Under the pieces are notes generated by a model. It saw only the letters and a program-made list of their open reading frames with translations. It was not told the origin of the DNA and searched no databases. From Bog-473 sp052148295 (GTDB lineage: Bacteria > Actinomycetota > Acidimicrobiia > Acidimicrobiales > RAAP-2), in the NCBI GenBank assembly GCA_052148295.1, contig JBKQIP010000098.1, forward strand, positions 1-45,861: DNA of 45,861 nt, in the 5' to 3' direction. Below are positions 25,165-32,766 of this stretch, in pieces (position 1 is the first letter of the stretch; every line of letters begins with the position of its first letter). Both the position numbers and the translations under genes were made by a program.

Positions 25165-26627
25165 CGCAGCTCTCCGATCGCCATGTGCTTCACCTCTTGG
25201 AACTCGCGGATGCCCTGGGGGCCTCGCTCGCGGCCCAGCCCGCTCTGCTTGTAGCCCCCGCCGGCGGCGTAGGCGCTGAACACGCTGGTGTTCACGTTCA
25301 CCGCTCCCGCCCGGATGCGTCGGGCCACCGAGGTGGCGGTGGCGACATCGGCGCCGTAGACCTGTCCCGACAACCCGTACGGGCTGTCGTTGGCGATGCG
25401 CACCGCGTCGTCGAGGTCCTCGTAGCCCAGGATCCCGATGACCGGGCCGAAGATCTCGTCCCGGGCCGCCGGGTTGGCGTTGTCGGGCAGGTCGAGCACG
25501 GTGGGCTCGACGTAGTACCCCCGGTCGAGACCGGCGGGACGACCGCCGCCGTGCGCCACCTTGGCGCCGTGCTCCTCGGCGAGGGCGATGTAGCGCTCGC
25601 AGCGGTCCCGCTGGCCGGCGCTGATGAGCGGACCCATGAGGTTGGCGGGATCGGTGGGATCGCCGACGCGGATCATGCCGTAGGTGGCGCTCACCGACTC
25701 GACGACCTCGGCCTTGCGCTCATTCGGGACCAGCATGCGGGTGGCGGCGACACACGCCTGCCCGGACGTGATGGCCACCACGGCCATGGCGCCCAGGCCC
25801 ACGCGCTCGATGGCGTCGTCGAGATAGATCTGCGCCGACTTCCCGCCCAGTTCGAGGGACACCCGCTTCGCCGTCGGCGCGGCCTGAGCCAGGATCTGCC
25901 TCCCCACCCCGGTGGAGCCGGTGAAGGACACCATGTCGACCGCCGGATCGGAGGTGAGCAGCTCTGCGCCGTGGGCGCCGTCCTCGAGGACGACGCTCAG
26001 GACGCCGGCCGGCAGGCCGGCTTCATCGGCGGCAGCCCCGAAGACGAGGGACGACAGGGGAGTCAGGGGACTGGGCCGGAGGATCACCGAGTTCCCCGCC
26101 ATCAGCGCCGGGATCAGCTTCTGAAAGGCCATGATGATGGCGCCGTTGTACGGGGTGATGGCGCTGACCACGCCGACCGGTTCATGGCGGCAGATGCTGA
26201 GCGCCACCCTGCCGCGCACGAGATCGTCCACCGGGACCGGATTGGCCTCTTCGTGGGTCATGGCCTGGTACAAGTCGATCGTCTGCCGGGCGAGCCCGAG
26301 CCCCATGGTGACCTGCGCGCCCTCGGCCATGAGCCGCGGCTGGCCCGCCTCGCCCATGATGGTGTCGATCAGCGGCTCCGGCGCCGCCTCGATGTGGTCG
26401 AGGAAGGCGTGGAGGACCTTGGCCCGCGCCGAGGCGGGGAGACCCGCCCAGACGCCTTCGTCAAAGGACCGCCGGGCCTCCGAAATGGCTCGCTGCACAT
26501 CGGGCAGCGGCGTCACCCCCGCCTGGGCGAAGCACGACTCGTCCGCCGGGTTCTCGACCTCGAACGACCGCTCGCCCTCGACCCAGCGCCCCGCCACATA
26601 CGACCGTCGCCCGTCGAATATCGTCAT
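25161..26627 (-). CDS. NAD(P)-dependent aldehyde dehydrogenase (first gene of the operon)
   Basis: 488 residues. Catalytic Cys292 in SGQACVAATR, general-base Glu259 in SLELGGKSA, cofactor motif SFTGSTGVG, ITPYNGAIIM (the usual PWN replaced by PYN) and FGPVIGI near the C-terminus. It oxidises an aldehyde to an acid, a logical step between the P450/SDR and the CoA transferase. ATG 26627 is preceded by a purine-rich GGGGGCC. It heads a nine-gene - strand operon reaching 17920. Upstream sit a palindromic operator and a promoter-like pair. Confidence 0.92.
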   Translation of the reverse strand: MTIFDGRRSYVAGRWVEGERSFEVENPADESCFAQAGVTPLPDVQRAISEARRSFDEGVWAGLPASARAKVLHAFLDHIEAAPEPLIDTIMGEAGQPRLMAEGAQVTMGLGLARQTIDLYQAMTHEEANPVPVDDLVRGRVALSICRHEPVGVVSAITPYNGAIIMAFQKLIPALMAGNSVILRPSPLTPLSSLVFGAAADEAGLPAGVLSVVLEDGAHGAELLTSDPAVDMVSFTGSTGVGRQILAQAAPTAKRVSLELGGKSAQIYLDDAIERVGLGAMAVVAITSGQACVAATRMLVPNERKAEVVESVSATYGMIRVGDPTDPANLMGPLISAGQRDRCERYIALAEEHGAKVAHGGGRPAGLDRGYYVEPTVLDLPDNANPAARDEIFGPVIGILGYEDLDDAVRIANDSPYGLSGQVYGADVATATSVARRIRAGAVNVNTSVFSAYAAGGGYKQSGLGRERGPQGIREFQEVKHMAIGELR

Positions 26628-26640
26628 GTGCGGCCCCCAA

Positions 26641-26690
26641 TAGAACGACGTTCTACCTCAGAGTAGAGCGTCCGGCGGGAACAAAGTCAA
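26641..26690 (-). promoter_or_regulatory. Promoter and TAGAACG/CGTTCTA operator of the nine-gene operon
   Basis: TAGAACGACGTTCTA (26641-26655) is an inverted repeat with perfect 7-bp arms and a 1-bp centre. Its half-sites TAGAAC/GTTCTA match those known for KstR-type TetR sites (T-N2-AAC-N2-GTT-N2-A), with one extra central base. Just upstream on the - strand are TACTCT (26660-26665) and TTGACT (26685-26690), spaced 19 nt, a possible -10/-35 pair. The site would cover the transcription start. The operon's own TetR is the likely binder (inference). Confidence 0.6.
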
Positions 26691-26740
26691 GTGGTGCGGC
26701 CGGGCCCCTGCCGAGCCCGGCGGGTGCCCGCCCGACGGCT

Positions 26741-28393
26741 TCAGTCGCCGGTCACCTCATGGTCGAGCCGGCCCGTCCGGAGCTGCTCCCGCAGCCGGAA
26801 CTTCTGCACCTTGCCCGACGCCGTGCGGGGGAAGTCGTTCACGGCTCGGATCGACTCGGGCCACTTCTGCTTGGCCAGGTGGCGCGAGGCGAGGTGCTCA
26901 CGCACCTGCGGCAAGGCAGGCGGTGGAGCGCCCTCTCGCATGCGCACGACGGCGACGGCGCGCTCGCCCAGGCGGGCGTCGGGTTGGGCCACCACGGCCA
27001 CCTCGGCGACGGCGTCGAGCCCGAGGAGTATCTCCTCCACCTCTTGGGCAGAGATGTTCTCGCCGCCTCGGATGATGACGTCGGAGATGCGATCGGTGAT
27101 GGTGAGGTATCCATCGCGGTCGAGCACGCCTACATCACCCGTGTGGAACCAACCCTCGGCGTCGAACACCTGCGACGTCAGGTCCGGATCCGTGTAGCCC
27201 AGGAAGAGGTCAGGGCCACGGCTGAGGATCTGCCCGTCGGCGTCGAGCTCGATCTCGACGCCGGGCAGCGGGTGGCCGTCGGTGGTCAGCCGTTTCGGCT
27301 CGGGTTCGTCGATGTACGAACCGGTGATGGAGGGCTGCTCGGTGCTCCCGTAGGAACGGAAGACCCTGATCCCGAGCCTCGACGCGCGCTCGGTGAAGGC
27401 CACCGGGACCGGCGAGCCGCCCATGCCGGCATAGGGCATGTACGCCAGGTGCGCCTCGGTGAAATCCGGGTGATCGAGCAGGCTGGTGATGAAGTACGTC
27501 GCGCCACCCGAGACCCCGAGCGCCTCCTCGCGCATGAGGCGCAGGACCTCTGCGGGGTTCCAGACGTCGAGCAGGTTGATCGGTTCGTGCCGGATCAGCG
27601 AGCACAAGAAGGCATTCAGCATCCCGATGAAGTGACCCACGGGTGCACCGGTAATGGGCGGGGGACCGCCGACCGGGGTGAGCTCGCTGAGCTGGCGGGC
27701 CTCGAACCCGATGGTGCGGTGTGAGTGGACGACACCCTTGGGGTCGCGGGTCGTGCCCGAGGTGAAGGCCACCAGGGCGGGCGCATCGGGGTCGACCAGG
27801 ACGGGGTCGTTCATGGGCGCGGCCTGAAGGAGGCGTGGGAAGGGCGTGGCGTGGGCCGGGAGGTCCTCCGGGGCCGTCGTGCCGACCACGGCCCACGGTT
27901 TCCCCAGATCGCCCAGGAGCTCGGCGTAGGCGGAGAGGTACTCGGCTTGACCGAACCGGTCCGCGGTGAGGACCAGCTCGGGCCGGGTGGCGCCGACGAT
28001 GTACTCCAGCTCCTTCGCGCCATAGAAATGGACGACGGGCACCACGATGGCGCCGGCGTAGGCGGCACCCCAGAACGCGATGGCGGCCTCGACCCAGTTC
28101 GGGAGCTGGAAGAGGACGATGTCGCCCGGCCCGATGTCGTGGTCGCCGAGCCAACCGGCGAAGTCTCTGGCCGCCCGGTGCACCTCGGCGACCGTGCCGC
28201 GCCAGGGTCGGACCTCCGAATGGACGGCGAAGGTGGCTTCGGGCATCGCTCCGAGCCCCTGGGCCACCAGGTGGCCGAGGCTCTGGTCGGTCCACCAACC
28301 CTCGGCGAGGTAGCGGCGCGCCAGCGCCTCGGGAACGTCCCGTCGTTGCCACCGGTCCACCGAGCCACTGCCTCGCGTGCCCACGGCCGGCAC
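26741..28393 (-). CDS. AMP-forming acyl-CoA ligase
   Basis: 550 residues of the adenylate-forming family. P-loop AFTSGTTRDPKGVVHSH, A5-type RSYGSTEQ, GWFHTGDVGVLDRDGYLTITDR, hinge IIRGGENIS and C-terminal FPRTASGKVQK with the catalytic Lys. It resembles cyclohexane-carboxylate/medium-chain acyl-CoA ligases. GTG at 28393 is preferred (GGAG 8 nt upstream); the longer frame to 28636 has no homology-like N-terminus. It lies downstream of nothing and diverges from the Liv transporter, so import and activation of the same acid is an attractive inference. Confidence 0.87.
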   Translation of the reverse strand: MPAVGTRGSGSVDRWQRRDVPEALARRYLAEGWWTDQSLGHLVAQGLGAMPEATFAVHSEVRPWRGTVAEVHRAARDFAGWLGDHDIGPGDIVLFQLPNWVEAAIAFWGAAYAGAIVVPVVHFYGAKELEYIVGATRPELVLTADRFGQAEYLSAYAELLGDLGKPWAVVGTTAPEDLPAHATPFPRLLQAAPMNDPVLVDPDAPALVAFTSGTTRDPKGVVHSHRTIGFEARQLSELTPVGGPPPITGAPVGHFIGMLNAFLCSLIRHEPINLLDVWNPAEVLRLMREEALGVSGGATYFITSLLDHPDFTEAHLAYMPYAGMGGSPVPVAFTERASRLGIRVFRSYGSTEQPSITGSYIDEPEPKRLTTDGHPLPGVEIELDADGQILSRGPDLFLGYTDPDLTSQVFDAEGWFHTGDVGVLDRDGYLTITDRISDVIIRGGENISAQEVEEILLGLDAVAEVAVVAQPDARLGERAVAVVRMREGAPPPALPQVREHLASRHLAKQKWPESIRAVNDFPRTASGKVQKFRLREQLRTGRLDHEVTGD

Positions 28394-28797
28394 TGTACTG
28401 CTCCGTCTGCAACACCCGACTCCGTGGTCGACTTCACGCGCGGTCCGGTGCGCGGGGAGCCGTGGGGTCAGCGAGGGCCATGCGGGCGCGTCGAGTCCGA
28501 ACGTCCGAATCGAAAGGATCCCAAACGCCGCCTTGATCCGGAAGCTGATCAACGGTGTGATTTTTAACGTTACGGCTGTTAACGTTACGCCGGACGGCCG
28601 CGGACCGTGGCGGTCGTCGTTGACATTGATGGCCAAGGAAGCATGTCTGACGCCTCAGATCGCTGGTGTCTGCACTGGAAAGGGCTCCCGGGGGACTGGA
28701 TTGTGAGCACGAGCGCGCTAGCCAGGCTTGGCCTCTCCGTCTATGCTACGGCGGTCGGTCGTCGTGCCGCCGAGGTGTCGATGACCGCGGAAGCGCC
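28394..28797. other. 404-bp divergent region between CoA ligase and Liv transporter
   Basis: No gene is supported; short frames here lack coding-like features. It holds the TAACGTTA repeat pair (28565-28587) and TTGACATTGATG (28620-28631), the latter also found as part of the promoter at 32634. Confidence 0.6.
28565..28587. promoter_or_regulatory. Paired TAACGTTA palindromes, putative operator
   Basis: Two copies of the self-palindromic octamer TAACGTTA (28565-28572 and 28580-28587) are separated by 7 nt (CGGCTGT). They also form an 11-bp direct repeat TTAACGTTACG at 28564 and 28579 (15-nt period). The AT-rich site lies in the shared region between the ligase and transporter genes, suitable for control of both. 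No regulator gene is adjacent. Confidence 0.55.
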
Positions 28798-31716
28798 GTG
28801 ACCGCGGGGACCCTCGTTCTCGGTGTCCTCAACGGGCTGATCATCAGCCTGCTGGCCGTCGGATTCGTGCTGGTCTACAAGGCGAACCACTTCCTCAACC
28901 TGGCCGGAGCCCAGCTCGGGGTGCTCTCCGCTGTGCTGCTGCTCAAGGTCGTGAACGACTGGGGCTGGAACTGGTGGCTCTCCTTCGTGGCGTGCGTGGT
29001 CGTCGGGATTGCCACGGGCCTGGGGGTCGAGCGCTTCATCGTCGGGCCGATGCGTCGTCGGACCACGTCGCCGGTCCGCCTGCTGATCCTGACGATCGGC
29101 GTCAGCCAGGTGTTGCTGGCCCTGACCTACGTCCCGGGTCTCACTCCGGTGTCGCAGGCACCGTTCCCACAACCGTTCAGTTCGAATCTTCAGGTGGGCG
29201 GTGTGGTGTTGAGCGGGATGTCGGTGCTGACGCTGATCGGGGTGCCCGTCCTCCTGGTGCTGCTGACCGTCTTCTTGGAGCTCACGTCGGTCGGCAAGCA
29301 GATCCGCGCCGCGGCCGGGAACCCCGATGCGGCGCGGCTGTGTGGGATCTCGGTGTCTCGTGTCAGCCTGATCACCTGGGGTATCGCCGGCGGCCTGTCG
29401 GCGCTGGCGGCGATCCTCAACGGGCCGACCACCACGTCGTTCAACGCGGAGGCCATCGGACCCTTCTTGCTGATGCTGACCATGGGGGCGGCCGCTCTGG
29501 GCGCCTTCGTCTCGCTGCCCATCGCCGTGGGCGGCGGCCTGGGCCTGGGCCTCGTCTACCAGGTGGTGCTGGCCCAGACGAGCAACGCGGGAACGGCCGA
29601 GCTGGCCGTCTTCGGCGTGATGCTGTTGGCGATCCTCGTGCGGGGCAAGGCGATCGCCCGCGCCTTCGCCGCCGAGGGGGCGGCCGTGCCCGAGCGCCCC
29701 GGCCTGCGGGTACCCGAGGCCCTGCGTGGCTCACCCCTCCTGCGCAACGGCATGCGGTGGCTGATCGGTCTGTCGCTGCTCGTGGCGGTGGTGTTCCCGC
29801 TCCTGCCGTACTTCAAGGCGAACCAGTTCCTCCTGGTGCTGGTGCTGATCTACGCCCTGGTGGGGGTGTCGCTGACGATGCTGGTCGGCTGGGCCGGGCA
29901 GGTCAGCCTGGGCCAGTTCGCCCTGGTGGGCATCGGCGCCTATGTGACCGCCCGATGGGTTGGAGAGTCCGGATGGAGCATGGTCGAGCTCCTGCTCGTG
30001 TCCGGCGTGGTCGGGGCGGTGGTCATGGTCGTGATCGGGCTACCGGCGCTGCGGGTGCGGGGCTTGACCCTCGCCGCCACCACGCTCGGCCTGGCGGTCA
30101 TTGCACCGGATTGGCTCTACCAGCAGGGATGGCTGGGCGGCAGCACGCCGTTCAACGAGCCGGTGCAGGCCATGACCGTCCTGCCCGGGTTCGGTTCCAT
30201 CGGCTCAGCGCTCTCCCTCTACTACGTCGTGCTGGTCGTGCTCGTGCTGGTCATCGCCGCCGCGGCGACACTGCGTCGTTCGGCGGTGGGCCGGATCATC
30301 ATCGCGGTCCGCGACAACGAGCGAGTCGTCGCGTCCTTCGGGATCAAACCGGCGACGGTCAAGCTGCGCATCCTTGCCGTGTCGGGGTTCATCGCCGCCA
30401 TGGCCGGCGTGTTCTTCGCGGCCGACTGGCAGAGCGTCACGCCCACCTACTTCACCGCCGACGTGTCGATCGCCATCCTCGCCATCCCGGTCATCGGCGG
30501 TCTGGGATCACTGGGCGGCGCGGTCGCCGCTGCGGTGTTGCTCTACCTGGCCACCTTCTTCGTGGGCCCGCACGTGGAGGGCCTACTGGGCTCGGTGGGC
30601 CAGAATCTCGGCTTCCTCCTCTTCATCAGTGGTGCCAGCGTGATCGGCGCCATGATGCAGTTCCCCAACGGCATCGCCGGCAAGGTCCAAGCGTCGTGGC
30701 AGGCCCATCTCAACAAGAAGGCAGCACGCCTGAGCGCGGCGGGAGGCGCGGCCCCGGTGCCTGAGCTGGTCGAGCCCGTTGGGCCAGAAGGGGACGCGGG
30801 AGCCGCCTCGGGCACCGCCATCGAGCGGGCCGCGGCCGCCGTCAGCTTCGCCACCGTGGAGGGGAACGAGGGGGGCGCCCGAAGGGACAGGCACAAGGGG
30901 GCCGAGGTCACGGGCGCGCCGCCTCTGCTGGTCGACGACGTGGCCGTCCACTTCGGTGGCATCGCGGCCCTGAGCGGCGCGGCGATCACGGTCGGGCCCG
31001 GGGAGATCGTCGGCCTCATCGGTCCGAACGGCGCGGGCAAGACGACGTTGATGAACGCCATCAGCGGGTCGCTGCGTCCTGATCGGGGTTCGGTGCAGCT
31101 CTTCGGCCACGAGGTCGCAGGCCGACCAGCGAACGTCCGCGCCCGCTTCGGGCTGGCCCGGAGCTTCCAGGATGCCGCCCTCTTCGCGGGACTGACCGTC
31201 ATTGAGACCGTCCAGGTCGCGGCGGCACAACGGGTGAAGACCCACCTCATCCCCGCCATGATGGGCGCGCCCTGGGTGCGCGCCGCGGAGCGGACCAGCC
31301 GCCGGCGGGCGCTCGAGATCGTCGAGGCGTTCGGTCTCGGCCCGTGGGAGGACGCGTTGACCTCGGAGCTGTCGACGGGGATGCGGCGCATCTGCGATCT
31401 GGCCGCGCAGGTGGCCATGGAGCCTCGGTTGCTCCTGCTGGACGAGCCGACCGCCGGTGTGGCGCAGCGCGAAGCGGAGGCGTTCGGTCCCCTCGTGCGC
31501 CGCATCCGCGACGATTTGCACTGCTCGATTTTGGTCATCGAGCACGACATGCCGATCCTCATGGGCCTGTGCGACCGGATCTACGCCATGGACGCGGGTT
31601 CGGTCATCGCCGAGGGGACTCCGACCGAGGTCCGAGAAGACCCAGCGGTCATCGCCAGTTACCTCGGCACCAACGCCGCCGCCTTTCATCGTTCCGGCCA
31701 AACCGTCGGTACCTGA
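28798..31716 (+). CDS. LivH-LivM-LivG fusion: branched-chain-type ABC importer permeases plus ATPase
   Basis: 972 residues in one uninterrupted frame. LivH-like permease at about 1-300 (VLNGLIISLLAVGFVLVYKANHFLNLAGAQLG). LivM-like permease at about 318-650 (SLTMLVGWAGQVSLGQFALVGIGAY, LAIPVIGGLGSLGGA). After a charged linker (about 650-709), a LivG ATPase at about 710-970: Walker A GPNGAGKT 742-749, a signature reading LSTGM at 858-862 instead of LSGGQ, Walker B LLLLDEPTAG with Asp882-Glu883, and H-loop VIEHDMP. It would import an amino or organic acid delivered by an exported binding protein. GTG 28798 is the likely start. LivF follows. Fusions of LivM with LivG are known in actinobacteria; the triple form is notable. 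Confidence 0.92.
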   Translation: MTAGTLVLGVLNGLIISLLAVGFVLVYKANHFLNLAGAQLGVLSAVLLLKVVNDWGWNWWLSFVACVVVGIATGLGVERFIVGPMRRRTTSPVRLLILTIGVSQVLLALTYVPGLTPVSQAPFPQPFSSNLQVGGVVLSGMSVLTLIGVPVLLVLLTVFLELTSVGKQIRAAAGNPDAARLCGISVSRVSLITWGIAGGLSALAAILNGPTTTSFNAEAIGPFLLMLTMGAAALGAFVSLPIAVGGGLGLGLVYQVVLAQTSNAGTAELAVFGVMLLAILVRGKAIARAFAAEGAAVPERPGLRVPEALRGSPLLRNGMRWLIGLSLLVAVVFPLLPYFKANQFLLVLVLIYALVGVSLTMLVGWAGQVSLGQFALVGIGAYVTARWVGESGWSMVELLLVSGVVGAVVMVVIGLPALRVRGLTLAATTLGLAVIAPDWLYQQGWLGGSTPFNEPVQAMTVLPGFGSIGSALSLYYVVLVVLVLVIAAAATLRRSAVGRIIIAVRDNERVVASFGIKPATVKLRILAVSGFIAAMAGVFFAADWQSVTPTYFTADVSIAILAIPVIGGLGSLGGAVAAAVLLYLATFFVGPHVEGLLGSVGQNLGFLLFISGASVIGAMMQFPNGIAGKVQASWQAHLNKKAARLSAAGGAAPVPELVEPVGPEGDAGAASGTAIERAAAAVSFATVEGNEGGARRDRHKGAEVTGAPPLLVDDVAVHFGGIAALSGAAITVGPGEIVGLIGPNGAGKTTLMNAISGSLRPDRGSVQLFGHEVAGRPANVRARFGLARSFQDAALFAGLTVIETVQVAAAQRVKTHLIPAMMGAPWVRAAERTSRRRALEIVEAFGLGPWEDALTSELSTGMRRICDLAAQVAMEPRLLLLDEPTAGVAQREAEAFGPLVRRIRDDLHCSILVIEHDMPILMGLCDRIYAMDAGSVIAEGTPTEVREDPAVIASYLGTNAAAFHRSGQTVGT

Positions 31717-31760
31717 TCCAGCCCTCTGGCCCACCGCAATCGGACGAGGAGAAGAGCAAG

Positions 31761-31796
31761 ATGAGTGAGTCGAGACACAGCCCGAACCCAGCGTGA
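31761..31796 (+). CDS. 11-codon leader ORF coupled to LivF
   Basis: ATG 31761 with a strong purine-rich site (GAGGAGAAG, 6 nt upstream) opens an 11-residue frame (MSESRHSPNPA) whose TGA overlaps the LivF GTG start as GTGA (31793-31796). LivF itself has no ribosome site before its GTG, so the mini-ORF may deliver ribosomes by termination-reinitiation. No peptide function is claimed. Confidence 0.45.
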   Translation: MSESRHSPNPA

Positions 31797-32581
31797 GAGC
31801 CGACCATCACACGATGGACGGGGAGGCTCGCGCCCTCGCGCTGAGCGTCTCGCAACTCGATTTCTCCTATGGGCAGCTCCAGGTGCTGTTCGGGATCTCA
31901 CTCGAGGTGCACCAGGGCGAGGCGTTGGCCCTGCTCGGCACCAATGGCGCCGGCAAGTCGACCCTCCTCAAGGTGATCGCGGGCTTGGAGAAGCCGACGC
32001 TCGGGACGGTCAGCTACTTCGGTGAAGACATCACCCGGGTGGCGGCCGAGAGGCTTCCGGCCAGAGGCTTGCTGCTGGTGGTCGGTGGACGGGCTGTGTT
32101 CAGCGATATGACCGTCGAAGAGAACCTGCAGATGCAGGCACTGACATCCCGTTTGGTCAGGTCGCACCTGAAGGAGCGGCGCGACTCTGTCTTCGAGACC
32201 TTCCCGTCGCTGGCGGCGCGCCGCCGACAGAAGGCGGGCAACCTCTCGGGCGGTGAGCAGCAACAGCTGGCGGTGGCCAAGGCGCTCTTGCTCGATCCGA
32301 GGGTGCTGTGCATCGATGAGATGTCCCTCGGCTTGGCGCCCGTCGTCGTGGCCGAGCTGATCGAGGTGGTCCGGCGTATCCACGCCTCGGGCGTCACCAT
32401 GGTCGTGGTCGAGCAGAGCCTGAATATTGCCGCCGAGATCTGCGAGCGCTCCGTCTTCCTCGAAAAGGGAGAGATCCGCTTCGAGGGTGCCACCCGAGAT
32501 CTCATCGCGCGCGACGACATCGCTCGAGCCGTCTTCCTGGGGACCCAACCGGGGGTGGATACCGAGTCCGCACAACATTGA
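31793..32581 (+). CDS. livF: LivF-like ABC transporter ATP-binding protein
   Basis: 262 residues. Walker A GTNGAGKST at about 50-58, Q-loop region VVGGRAVFSDMTVEENL, signature LSGGEQQQLAVAKAL, Walker B VLCIDEMSLGLAP, and VVEQSLN at the H-loop position, where Gln in place of His is usual for LivF. It pairs with the LivG domain of the preceding fusion to form the ATPase dimer. Start choice: GTG 31793 (overlapping the leader ORF stop) or ATG 31814; both keep the fold intact. The amidohydrolase copy D follows after a promoter-containing gap, so transport and catabolism are adjacent but may be separately controlled. Confidence 0.92.
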   Translation: MRADHHTMDGEARALALSVSQLDFSYGQLQVLFGISLEVHQGEALALLGTNGAGKSTLLKVIAGLEKPTLGTVSYFGEDITRVAAERLPARGLLLVVGGRAVFSDMTVEENLQMQALTSRLVRSHLKERRDSVFETFPSLAARRRQKAGNLSGGEQQQLAVAKALLLDPRVLCIDEMSLGLAPVVVAELIEVVRRIHASGVTMVVVEQSLNIAAEICERSVFLEKGEIRFEGATRDLIARDDIARAVFLGTQPGVDTESAQH

Positions 32582-32633
32582 TGGAGGAGATGGCCCGGAG
32601 GAAAAGTGGGATCGGACGGTCCTCGCCCATGCT

Positions 32634-32662
32634 TTGACATTGATGTCAATGTTGCGTACCCT
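32634..32662 (+). promoter_or_regulatory. Promoter with overlapping inverted repeat before amidohydrolase D
   Basis: TTGACA (32634-32639), a 17-nt spacer and TACCCT (32657-32662) form a good -35/-10 pair. The inverted repeat TTGACAT-TG-ATGTCAA (32634-32649) covers the -35 and spacer, and a second overlapping repeat ACATTGA-TG-TCAATGT (32637-32652) extends it. A repressor there would block polymerase. The 12-mer TTGACATTGATG is also found at 28620-28631, ahead of the Liv transporter. Confidence 0.6.
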
Positions 32663-32766
32663 GGCGCACGGGTCAGGGGGTGACCTCGTCCCCGGAGTTC
32701 CGTGCGGGCGCCGATGCCGCCGGAGGGGCCACTCTGCTGACACCGGTCGAGACCGAGGAGGAACAC

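Noticed and set aside
23092..25254. 720-residue forward frame opposite the SDR and amidohydrolase C
   Set aside because: Antisense shadow; His/Arg/Asp-rich composition without motifs, while the - strand genes have clear catalytic residues and operon overlaps.
25185..26666. 493-residue forward frame opposite the ALDH gene
   Set aside because: Antisense to an ALDH with intact Cys292 and Glu259.
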